Assembly (NCBI GenBank): GCA_026126105.1
Contig: JAHCJV010000033.1
Location: 1-57,447, forward strand
Source of the DNA: Enhydrobacter sp.
GTDB lineage: Bacteria; Pseudomonadota; Alphaproteobacteria; Reyranellales; Reyranellaceae
Length of the DNA: 57,447 bases
Direction: 5' to 3'
The translations under genes were made by a program, and so were the position numbers. The notes below the pieces were generated by a model. It was given only the letters and a program-made list of their open reading frames with translations. It was not told the DNA's origin and made no database searches. Every line of letters starts with the position of its first letter. Within the stretch, counting starts at the first letter, position 1. This document shows positions 51,801-57,447 of this stretch, one piece after another.

Positions 51801-53720
51801 GGGCGATTCCAACATCTCGTCGAGGGTGTCGCCGACCATGCGCTGTACATGCTCGACCCGAAAGGATTCGTGAGCAACTGGAACACTGGAGCCGCCCGCA
51901 TCAAGGGCTATCTCGCGTCGGAGATCGTCGGACGACATTTCGAGACTTTCTACACGCAGGAGGATCGTGCCGCCGGCATGCCGGAACGTGCCCTGAAGAC
52001 TGCCGTGCGAGAGGGCAAATTCGAGGCCGAGGGCTACCGGGTTCGCAAGGACGGCTCGACCTTCTGGGCGAGCGTCGTGATCAACCCGATACGCGACGAA
52101 TCGGGGACACTTATCGGCTTTGCGAAGATAACGCGTGATATCACCGAGCGGCGCGACGCGCAGCAGGCCCTTCAACGCGCACAGGAGCAGCTCGCCCAAG
52201 CCCAGAAAATGGAAGGGATCGGCCAGCTTACCGGTGGCGTGGCGCATGACTTCAACAACCTGCTGACGGTCATCATCGGCAATCTCGAATCGATGCAGCG
52301 CGCGGTCAGCTCCGGAGGCGCGCTCGATTCCGTCAGGCTTGCGCGCTCGATCGACTTTGCAATGCGCGGGGCGGAGCGCGCGGCTTCGCTCACTCAACGC
52401 CTTCTGGCCTTCTCGCGCCGCCAGCCGCTCGATCCCAAAACGGTCGATGTCGGCCGTCTGGTGACCGGGATGTCGGAGCTGCTGCGTCGCACGCTCGGAG
52501 AGCAGGTCGCGATCGAGACGGTGTTGGCCGGCGGCCTGTGGCGCGTGCTGGTCGACCCCAACCAGCTCGAAGTTTCGATCCTGAATCTCGCGGTGAATGC
52601 GCGAGACGCCATGCCGGACGGCGGCAAGCTCACGATCGAGACGGCCAACACCCTGCTGGACGAGGCCTATGCAGCCCTGCATTCGGAGGTCGCTCCCGGA
52701 CAGTATGTCGTGATCTCCATCACCGACTCCGGAATCGGGATGTCGCGCGACGTGCAGGCTCGTGCCTTCGAGCCGTTCTACACGACCAAGGATATCGGCC
52801 ATGGCACCGGACTGGGCCTCAGCCAGGTCTATGGTTTCGTCAAGCAGTCGGGCGGTCACGTGAAGCTCTACAGCGAAGAGGGTATGGGCACGACGGTGAA
52901 GCTCTACCTGCCGCGCCAGCTCGCCGACGTCGAAGTGGCGCCAGAGCCTTCGGTCGGCGACGTTGCGCTCCGCAGTCAGAGCGGCGAATGCATCCTGGTG
53001 GTCGAGGACGACGACGACGTGCGCGCGCATTCGACCGGCATCTTGCGCGAGCTGGGCTATACCGTGCTCGAGGCCAATGTTGCGGCGGCCGGGCTGCACC
53101 TGCTGGAGCGCCATCCGGAGGTCCGCCTGCTGTTCACCGATGTTGGCCTGCCGGGCGGCATGAACGGCCGCCAGCTCGCCGACGCTGCGCGCGAGATGCG
53201 ACCCGGTCTCAAGGTGCTGTTCACGACCGGCTACGCCCGCAACGCCATCGTGCACGACGGCAGGCTCGATCCCGGGGTCGCGCTGATCACCAAACCCTTC
53301 ACCTTCGCAGCCCTCGCGGCGAAGCTCGGCGACATGCTCGACGCGCACGATGCGGCGCCGCGCGTGCTGCTGGTCGAGGACGAGGTGCTGGTCCAGATGG
53401 TGGCGGCGGAGCAGCTCCGCGAGCTGGGCTATCGAGTCGAGACCGCAGGTTCGGCCATGGAGGCGATGAACAAGATCAAGCTGCTGGGGGCCGACATAGG
53501 TCTCGCGATCGTCGATATCGGTCTGCCCGACCGCAAGGGCGACGCGCTGGTGGGCGAGTTGCGTGCGCTCCGTCCCCACCTCCCGATCGTCATCGCCACG
53601 GGCTACGATTCCACCGAACTTGCTCGGCGCTTCGCGGCCGACTCGAAGGTGGCATTTATCCGCAAACCCTATACCGGGGTCGATCTGAAGATGGTCGCGA
53701 GCCGCCTTAAGCCAATCTGA
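48804..53720 (+). CDS. Giant hybrid sensor histidine kinase with two kinase cores and three receiver domains
   Basis: A 1638-residue cytosolic signalling protein without membrane segments. Order: a PAS-like sensor (about 1-150, [17 protein letters not shown]), GAF (170-340), a first kinase core ([12 protein letters not shown]363; N box [21 protein letters not shown]), receiver 1 (D693 in [10 protein letters not shown]), second GAF (about 790-940), coiled coil (950-1000), PAS (1005-1120), a second kinase core of a different subfamily ([12 protein letters not shown]1148; [12 protein letters not shown]), receiver 2 (D1446 in [11 protein letters not shown]) and receiver 3 (D1571 in [11 protein letters not shown]). 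All catalytic residues appear intact. I chose ATG 48804 after GGAGTGGAG. No response regulator or HPt gene is adjacent. Confidence 0.92.
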   Translation: MADTGSGRAPVHSERLFLGQSELAGLMRTLDWAATPLGPPAGWPDALKTAVRIMLTSRQPIWIGWGRELTYLYNDPYKSIIGGKHPRALGRPTSEVWREIWSDISPMLATAMAGDAGTYVEEQLLIMERNGYPEETYYTFSYSPIPTDDGTVGGIICANTDDTQRVVGERQIALLRELAARAGEARSWQQACDRSIEALASNTRDVTFAALYMIEPGGDSAALASATGLRRDDRSLPPSLSLASSHPWPIAELMREPKARHVVDLEKILGDGRPKGAWQRPSTSAAVLPIAASGETGRTGVLIVGLSPVRLYDDNYAGFLDLVAGQIAAVIANADAYDQERRRAEALAEIDRAKTAFFSNISHEFRTPLTLMLGPLEEVLARPANALPPPDRALVSTAHRNGVRLLRMVNSLLDYSRLEAGKAQARYEPIDLAAFSAELASTFRSAIDRAGLALHLDVHSLSHPTYVDRDMWEKVVLNLLSNALKFTFEGEISVALRASADDSAAELVVRDTGTGIPASELPHLFERFHRVEGARGRSIEGSGIGLALVQELVRLHGGVITVESAVGEGSTFTVRIPFGAGHLPADRLLQTRDHPQPSPVRAEAYVQEAVGWLDGEAPAVEAPAASGAQDLVAAPTAAAGQGRLVLLADDNLDMRRYVERLLGAAGYRVHMVADGQAAVEMAHKLKPDLILSDVMMPRLDGYGLLTAVRRDPALKDIPVILLSARAGEEAKVDGLRAGADDYLTKPFSARELLARVETNLNMARSRRETARVLQEEKQVLELLNEVGTAVAAELDLERAVQVVTDAATRLSGAAFGAFFYNVIDDSGESYTLYTLSGAKREAFSKFPMPRNTQVFAPTFKGEGIVRSGDITRDPRFGKNPPYHGQPKGHLPVASYLAVPVVSRTGEVLGGLFFGHPKPDVFDARAERIVAAIAVQSAIAIDKAKLYRAAQDEIRRRRAVEEALRDNERTLETRVAERTAELADANAQLIREAEERARAEGRFQHLVEGVADHALYMLDPKGFVSNWNTGAARIKGYLASEIVGRHFETFYTQEDRAAGMPERALKTAVREGKFEAEGYRVRKDGSTFWASVVINPIRDESGTLIGFAKITRDITERRDAQQALQRAQEQLAQAQKMEGIGQLTGGVAHDFNNLLTVIIGNLESMQRAVSSGGALDSVRLARSIDFAMRGAERAASLTQRLLAFSRRQPLDPKTVDVGRLVTGMSELLRRTLGEQVAIETVLAGGLWRVLVDPNQLEVSILNLAVNARDAMPDGGKLTIETANTLLDEAYAALHSEVAPGQYVVISITDSGIGMSRDVQARAFEPFYTTKDIGHGTGLGLSQVYGFVKQSGGHVKLYSEEGMGTTVKLYLPRQLADVEVAPEPSVGDVALRSQSGECILVVEDDDDVRAHSTGILRELGYTVLEANVAAAGLHLLERHPEVRLLFTDVGLPGGMNGRQLADAAREMRPGLKVLFTTGYARNAIVHDGRLDPGVALITKPFTFAALAAKLGDMLDAHDAAPRVLLVEDEVLVQMVAAEQLRELGYRVETAGSAMEAMNKIKLLGADIGLAIVDIGLPDRKGDALVGELRALRPHLPIVIATGYDSTELARRFAADSKVAFIRKPYTGVDLKMVASRLKPI

Positions 53721-53783
53721 ACCAAGCCGTTGTTTGCCTGCCGGCAGTTCCGCTACAACGGTGCGGGGAGATGGAAGGAAACG

Positions 53784-54236
53784 ATGGCGGGGCGGCTCGG
53801 CGCGGTGTTGATCGTCGGCATGGCGATGTGGTCGCCGGCGGCAACGGCACAAGGAGTGGGTTTCCTTACCGAGCACGAGCGGCTTTCGAGCTACTGCGCC
53901 GGCGTTTTCGATGCGCGGATCCGCGACATTAACGAATTCCTGAAGAGCCAGTGCACGAACTCGAAACGTCGCGATTGCCGCGAGGCGGCCGAGGAGCTCG
54001 AGAAGGCGAAGGTGCGCGATCGCCGCCTTTGGGACTATCTCACCCGGCAGATCATTACCTCGCGTGAGCAGGGAAAGCGTGAGAGGACGCTGTCGACGGC
54101 CGCGATCGCAAAGGGCGGCAGCGATTGGCTGGCCTGCAAGCAGAGGGATGTCCGCAAGCCGGCCGAGGAACTCCTGGCGTGCCGCGAAGTTCAGATCTGT
54201 CTGATCGAGGCGCACTTCGACTTCCTCGATCAGTAG
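53784..54236 (+). CDS. Small secreted protein of unknown function
   Basis: A 150-residue protein with a Sec signal peptide (AGRLGAVLIVGMAMWSPAATAQG, cleavage near ATAQ; split at the hydrophobic core). The mature part is charged and helical, with five or so Cys residues (SSYCAGV, KSQCTNS, RRDCREA, LACKQR, LACREVQIC), which suggests disulfides in the periplasm. I recognise no family. ATG 53784 follows GGAAGGAAACG. It is downstream of the giant kinase by 63 bases. Confidence 0.7.
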   Translation: MAGRLGAVLIVGMAMWSPAATAQGVGFLTEHERLSSYCAGVFDARIRDINEFLKSQCTNSKRRDCREAAEELEKAKVRDRRLWDYLTRQIITSREQGKRERTLSTAAIAKGGSDWLACKQRDVRKPAEELLACREVQICLIEAHFDFLDQ

Positions 54237-54350
54237 AGCTCAAGGTGGCCCCTCGGCGACGGGTGGGGCTTGCCCGCCGACCGACGCTGGGCGCTCCGCA
54301 ACGAAATCGAAGCAGGTACCGTTGATCAGAAGGAGTTGACGGAGAAAGCC

Positions 54351-54542
54351 ATGCCTCGCACGCAAGATCCCCCCGATCACGAATACGAGCGCCTCAATCC
54401 TGGGGCCAGCGCCGACCCTCCCCAACCGCATCCCGTTGGCAAGGCCAAGCCGACAAAGAGTTCCGCCACTCTGCCGGGTAGCCAGAACGCGGACCTCAAG
54501 GGCGTCAAGCGAGACCGCAGGCCGCGTGGCATGAGCACTTGA
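54351..54542 (+). CDS. Small hydrophilic hypothetical protein
   Basis: A 63-residue protein rich in Pro, Asp, Lys and Arg, predicted to be disordered (begins MPRTQDPPDHEYERLNPG and ends RRPRGMST). GGAG lies 6 bases before ATG 54351. An in-frame ATG at 54270 would add 27 residues but has no ribosome-binding site. No homology is recognised, so it may be a real small gene or chance. Confidence 0.5.
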   Translation: MPRTQDPPDHEYERLNPGASADPPQPHPVGKAKPTKSSATLPGSQNADLKGVKRDRRPRGMST

Positions 54543-54587
54543 CGCTCGTGTGGTTGCCCGCGAGATCGGCGCGCAAGCGCCCTTGCG

Positions 54588-55169
54588 ATGCGTCCGCTTA
54601 TCGTCCGTGCTTCATTTCTGTTCGCCGGCGCCCTGTGTGTGGCATCGTGCGCCGCGTTGCCTGGGAGTATCGGCGGGACCGATTATGCGCCGCAGTATGA
54701 TTTCAGTGAGTTCTATGCGGCAGCCAATGGCAAGACATTCCGGGTGGTTCTCGAGGGCAATCCATTCCTCGCGCTGACGCAGCAGGAATCCCAACGGCGC
54801 TTGTTGCCCGTGATGCAGGCGAACCGGCCCCGGCCGCGACTGACCTTCACGTACGAGGTTCCATCCGAGCTGCCCCGCCCCGACTACCGCCTGGTGCTCG
54901 TAGTCGATGCGGCGATCGACCTGACTGCATCGCGTGTCTGCGCCGGCGAGGTGCGGCACCAGCCGCGCCCGGCCGAGGATGTGGGGCGCCTTTCGGTTTT
55001 CGCCGTCTATTGCCGTAACGATCTTGCGCTGTCGCAATCCACGGCATGGACGCTGGCGACGGGTCCGGAGGACCCTCGAGTAGCCCGGCTTTTGTCGCAG
55101 CTCTTCCTGGTTCTCTTCACCGACGCACCCTTGCTGGGTCGGCCGCGCTTCGCGTTCCCACGCTTCTGA
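54588..55169 (+). CDS. Putative lipoprotein of unknown function
   Basis: A 193-residue protein with a lipoprotein-like signal (RPLIVRASFLFAGALCVASC, lipobox VAS-C, Cys at residue 21). The mature chain has an N-terminal YDFSEFYAAANGKTFRVVLEGNPF segment and a strand-rich middle (RLTFTYEVPSE, YRLVLVVDAAID) and resembles alphaproteobacterial conserved lipoproteins of unknown function. It is convergent with cspA across an inverted repeat that can terminate both. Confidence 0.7.
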   Translation: MRPLIVRASFLFAGALCVASCAALPGSIGGTDYAPQYDFSEFYAAANGKTFRVVLEGNPFLALTQQESQRRLLPVMQANRPRPRLTFTYEVPSELPRPDYRLVLVVDAAIDLTASRVCAGEVRHQPRPAEDVGRLSVFAVYCRNDLALSQSTAWTLATGPEDPRVARLLSQLFLVLFTDAPLLGRPRFAFPRF

Positions 55170-55207
55170 AGCAGGCACGGCGTCTGGCCGCCTGCGCCAC
55201 ACAAGGA

Positions 55208-55237
55208 AAGGGCCCTGCGATCGCTCGCCGGGCCCTT
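55208..55237. terminator. Bidirectional terminator-like hairpin between lipoprotein gene and cspA
   Basis: AAGGGCCC (55208-55215) and GGGCCCTT (55230-55237) form an 8-base stem. On the minus strand the stem is followed by TCCTTGT, on the plus strand by GATCG. It more probably serves cspA, whose stop lies 46 bases upstream on the minus strand. Confidence 0.6.
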
Positions 55238-55282
55238 GATCGATCTTGCCGAAGCCGGAGGGCGACAGCAGTGAGGCTGGCT

Positions 55283-55483
55283 TCAAGCCTTTAGGTTGAC
55301 GGCCGCGTCCTTGCCACGGTCCTGCTGGACCTCGTAGCTGATCTTCTGTCCTTCATTGAGTCCGTTGAGACCGGCGCGTTCGACGGCGCTGATATGAACG
55401 AAGACATCCTTGCCGCCGTTGTCGGGCTGAATGAAGCCGAAACCTTTGGTGGCATTGAACCACTTAACTGTACCTGAAGCCAT
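55283..55483 (-). CDS. Cold-shock domain protein (CspA family)
   Basis: A 66-residue cold-shock protein. RNP1 is KGFGFI (residues 13-18) and RNP2 is VFVHIS (27-32); the N-terminus [11 protein letters not shown] is typical. It binds single-stranded RNA/DNA and acts as an RNA chaperone. The ATG at 55483 gives the standard length. About 190 bases upstream are gene-free and probably hold a long, regulated 5' leader as in other csp genes; the open frame continuing upstream is not coding. Confidence 0.95.
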   Translation of the reverse strand: MASGTVKWFNATKGFGFIQPDNGGKDVFVHISAVERAGLNGLNEGQKISYEVQQDRGKDAAVNLKA

Positions 55484-55675
55484 GGTCTTTGATCCTGTAA
55501 GTATGTCCGAGAGCGAGGGTCGCGTAAGCCAACAGGGCGGCGGCGGTATGCCATAGCCCACAGCGTCAGCCATTTTCTTGTATCGTATTGCCGCCCAGCG
55601 CTTCTTCATATGGGCACTTCCCGGCAGGTCCGCAACAAATAAGGGAGCGGGGCGGGAGAAGGACATCAAGTTGCT

Positions 55676-56542
55676 TCAAGGCGGCTCCTGTCGCAGGTCG
55701 TCGCGAACCTTCTTGAAATTCAGCATGCGGGCGATGATGCGATCGAGCCAGCGGTCCGGGAGGACGCGTGGGGCGAGCCAGTATTTGAACCGCTGATCGG
55801 GAACGGCATAGCGTGCCCTGGGCTTCTTGTGCTCGAGCGCCGCGACGATCGCGCGTGTCACCACCGCAACAGGCAATGCGCTGCGGCGCGTGGCATGCAG
55901 ATCGATACCCGCCAGGACCGAGCCGTAGTCCGATTCCCGGTACCCGGACCGTATGTGCGCGGCCTTGTCCCAGATTGGCGTGTCGATCGCGCCCGGCTGT
56001 ATCACGATCACGTCCACGCCATAGATCAGCAATTCGCGGCGCAGCGAATCGGAGAGCGCCTCCAGGGCGTGCTTCGATGCCGCATAGGACCCCATGAAAG
56101 GGTAGGCGATCCGCCCGCTGACCGAACTGATGTTGACGATCCGCCCGGGACGTGCCGCCGCCCCTTTGCGCCGGAGCAATGGCAGGAAAGCCTGGACCGT
56201 GTGCACCGCGCCGAGCACGTTGACCTCGAGATGCTGCCTGACGATTTCCGGCGACTGCACGCTCAGCGGACCGGGGTTGGAGATGCCGGCGTTGTTGATC
56301 AGACCGTAAAGGCCGTTGTCGCCGATCGCGACTTTCACTTGCGCCGCGGCCGCTTTGACCGCGCCTGCGTCGGTTACATCGAACAGCAGGGGCGTGAAGA
56401 GCACTCCGAAATCCTGCAGGAGCCTGCGTGCCTGATCGTCATTGCGCACGCTGCCGAAAACCCGATACCCCCGTCGGCACAGCTCGCCCGCGGCAGCGTA
56501 CCCAATTCCGGTCGAAACACCGGTGATGACGACGGATCGCAT
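55676..56542 (-). CDS. Short-chain dehydrogenase/reductase (SDR)
   Basis: A 288-residue classical SDR. Nucleotide motif TGVSTGIG (residues 7-14), NNAG (about 88-91), catalytic Ser in ISSVSGR and YAASK (Y and K of the active site) are all in place, and IQPGAIDTPIWDK follows. The C-terminal extension (RFKYWLAPRVLPDRWLDRIIARML) is amphipathic and may touch membranes. Substrate unknown. It is monocistronic, 134 bases upstream of nothing on its strand except cspA. Confidence 0.92.
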   Translation of the reverse strand: MRSVVITGVSTGIGYAAAGELCRRGYRVFGSVRNDDQARRLLQDFGVLFTPLLFDVTDAGAVKAAAAQVKVAIGDNGLYGLINNAGISNPGPLSVQSPEIVRQHLEVNVLGAVHTVQAFLPLLRRKGAAARPGRIVNISSVSGRIAYPFMGSYAASKHALEALSDSLRRELLIYGVDVIVIQPGAIDTPIWDKAAHIRSGYRESDYGSVLAGIDLHATRRSALPVAVVTRAIVAALEHKKPRARYAVPDQRFKYWLAPRVLPDRWLDRIIARMLNFKKVRDDLRQEPP

Positions 56543-56618
56543 GTAGCCTGCCCGGTCGCTCCTCTAGCAGTCTATCGGTCCCTGGTTGCCGCCGCACGCC
56601 GGCGGTGCCGCAAAGTCA

Positions 56619-56648
56619 AAGGGCTTAGCAGTTTCCTGCTAAGCCCTT
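56619..56648 (-). terminator. Terminator of the tRNA-Ala locus
   Basis: A 12-base perfect stem AAGGGCTTAGCA-GTTTCC-TGCTAAGCCCTT lies just beyond the tRNA 3' end in the leftward direction and is followed by TGACTTTG. It is chromosomal and would originally have ended the tRNA-Ala transcript. Confidence 0.72.
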
Positions 56649-56655
56649 GTACGGT

Positions 56656-56704
56656 TGGTGGAGCCAGACGGGATCGAACCGTCGACCTCTACAATGCCAT
56701 TGTA
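56656..56704 (-). other. 3' part of tRNA-Ala(GGC): attachment site left by island integration
   Basis: Reading leftward, the sequence has the anticodon loop ATGGCAT (56700-56694, anticodon GGC), stem TGTAG, variable AGGTC, a perfect T-arm GACGG-TTCGATC-CCGTC (56683-56667), acceptor strand TGGCTCC, A and CCA. The 5' half (D-arm and 5' acceptor strand) is absent, and identity stops at 56705 in the anticodon stem. This is the displaced 3' end expected when an element integrates into a tRNA gene; the intact tRNA should lie at the far end of the island. Confidence 0.85.
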
Positions 56705-56832
56705 AATAGGACCCGTTTTCCCGAGTGTCCCCGAGCTTTCCCATCGCAGTAGAAAGCCCGAGAATCCTTAATTTATAGCCATCGCGGGCCTGTAGTGGTA
56801 AACAATGGAAATGGCGGGCAATTCCCGCTGTG

Positions 56833-56854
56833 TGTGTCCCCGGTGTGTCCCCGG
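56833..56854. repeat. Tandem 11-base repeats TGTGTCCCCGG, possible integrase arm sites
   Basis: Two exact copies at 56833-56843 and 56844-56854, and a third partial copy GTGTCCCCG at 56725-56733 nearer the attachment site. Short direct repeats between att and int are typical arm-type binding sites for the integrase N-terminal domain. Confidence 0.6.
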
Positions 56855-56895
56855 CCAAGCGGACCCATCGGGGCGGCTCTTTGCGGGAGGCTGCC

Positions 56896-57447
56896 TTGCC
56901 CAAGCTCACGAAGCGGTTTGTTGACGCCCTGAAACCGGTGGAGCGGGACACGCTCTTTCGGGATACCGACCTCAAGGGCTTCGGCTTGCGGGTGAAGCCC
57001 TCCGGAGTCCGTACGTGGGTATGCACATATCGCAATGCGGCCGGTAGGACGCGCAAGCTCGCGCTGGGCAAGGTCGGGGTGGTCACGCCCGAGGAAGCGC
57101 GCCAGCGGGCACGGGAAGCCCTTGGTGGCGTGGCAAAGGGAGCGGACCCTTCAGCGGACCGGCACGCCAAGCGGGCCGACATGACCATTTCCGACTTAGT
57201 CGAGCGCTACCTGCAGGACGGACCGGCTGACAAGCCGGCCAAAAAGGCGTCGAGCTGGGTTACTGACGCCAGCAACCTGAACCGGCACGTCGTCCCGATC
57301 TTGGGGAGCAAGTCCCTGTCGTCCCTGACCCCCGCCGACGTGCAGCGCTTTCAGCGTGACGTAACGGCCGGCAAGACTCGCGCCGATGGGAAAGGGGAGC
57401 GCAAGCGCGGCCGGCTGCGGGTCCGTGGCGGCGCCGGGACGGCATGG
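56896..57447 (+). CDS. Tyrosine-type recombinase/integrase, partial (N-terminal 184 residues)
   Basis: The gene runs off the right edge. The start is TTG 56896 after GGGAGG. Residues 1-85 match the DUF4102-type arm-binding domain of P4-like integrases: LTKRFVDALKP, FRDTDLKGFGLRVKPSG and TRKLALGKVGVVTPEEARQRAREAL. From about 95 on a SAM-like core-binding domain begins (MTISDLVERYLQDG, LNRHVVPILGSKSLSSLTPADVQRF), ending in RVRGGAGTAW, which usually leads into the catalytic domain. The catalytic Arg-His-Arg-Tyr lies beyond the window. It should have inserted the element into the adjacent tRNA-Ala. Confidence 0.92.
   Translation, partial: MPKLTKRFVDALKPVERDTLFRDTDLKGFGLRVKPSGVRTWVCTYRNAAGRTRKLALGKVGVVTPEEARQRAREALGGVAKGADPSADRHAKRADMTISDLVERYLQDGPADKPAKKASSWVTDASNLNRHVVPILGSKSLSSLTPADVQRFQRDVTAGKTRADGKGERKRGRLRVRGGAGTAW

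Larger units (their letters stand above)
56656..57447. mobile_element. Left end of a tRNA-Ala-integrated genomic island (continues past the window)
   Basis: A tRNA 3' fragment, paired short direct repeats and an integrase gene reading inward form the classic left end of an integrative element. Sequence from 56705 rightward is not tRNA and differs in style from the chromosome to the left. The cargo and the right end are outside the window, so size and self-transfer ability are unknown. Confidence 0.8.

Noticed and set aside
51309..54215. A 968-codon open frame antisense to the hybrid kinase
   Set aside because: Composition is that of a GC-rich shadow frame (many Arg, His, Leu, Asp), it has no recognisable domain, and the sense strand encodes intact kinase and receiver motifs throughout.
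56656..56733. A complete tRNA-Ala gene at the right edge
   Set aside because: The D-arm and 5' acceptor strand are absent and the anticodon stem already mismatches at 56705, so only a 3' fragment is present.

Overview
The window looks like the chromosome of a GC-rich alphaproteobacterium. Gene content points to a free-living soil or freshwater member of the Rhodospirillales/Hyphomicrobiales range, and a Reyranella-like organism is my best guess (inference, no search run). Alphaproteobacterial signs include a phasin, UbiK, the uvrC-pgsA-moaD-moaE order, ThiF fused to rhodanese, DUF2630, lgt-midA-pgeF, and MarR-OmpR-EnvZ with branched-chain aminotransferases. Coding density is high. Many genes are joined by ATGA-type 4-base or 1-base overlaps, so most of the window is organised as operons.

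Layout. 0-7.8 kb: end of an ECF sigma factor gene and a leftward peptide ABC transporter operon (two tandem paralogous binding proteins, two permeases, a two-domain ATPase, then a TetR gene). 7.9-12.3 kb: leftward housekeeping block (lgt, midA, pgeF, a lipoprotein) and ybjN. 12.6-22 kb: accessory metabolic block with a rightward GntR-regulated polar amino acid ABC transporter, a class IV aminotransferase that seems to lack its PLP lysine, and a leftward hyuA / secreted protein / hyuB operon whose hyuA ribosome binding site lies inside a palindromic element. 22-25.5 kb: ubiK, enoyl-CoA hydratase, proC, TetR, phasin, csaA. 25.5-29.4 kb: catabolic cluster (Bug-type binding protein, TauD-like dioxygenase, isocitrate-lyase/PEP-mutase-type lyase) with a divergent GntR/UTRA regulator and a dyad operator between them. 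29.4-31.9 kb: a lower-GC gene for an 839-residue radical SAM/SPASM protein with a C-terminal part like a degenerate methyltransferase.

31.9-39.6 kb: branched-chain aminotransferase, the EnvZ/OmpR/MarR operon (OmpR-type gene apparently starting at CTG), a GST, a flavin monooxygenase gene broken by three single-base frameshifts, a second branched-chain aminotransferase behind a strong palindrome-decorated promoter, and a MerR regulator fused to a P-loop domain. 39.7-43.5 kb: thiamine operon thiO-thiS-thiG-thiE-thiF behind a TPP riboswitch, then a DUF2630 gene. 43.6-47.4 kb: GNAT, moaE, moaD, pgsA, uvrC. 47.7-53.7 kb: phoH with a structured, terminator-bearing leader or small RNA upstream, and a giant hybrid sensor kinase with two kinase cores and three receiver domains. 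53.8-56.5 kb: small secreted or hypothetical proteins, cspA and an SDR dehydrogenase.

At the right edge a 3' fragment of tRNA-Ala(GGC), its terminator, paired direct repeats and the N-terminal part of a tyrosine integrase mark the left end of an integrated genomic island that continues beyond the window. No CRISPR array, rRNA or complete tRNA gene was seen.
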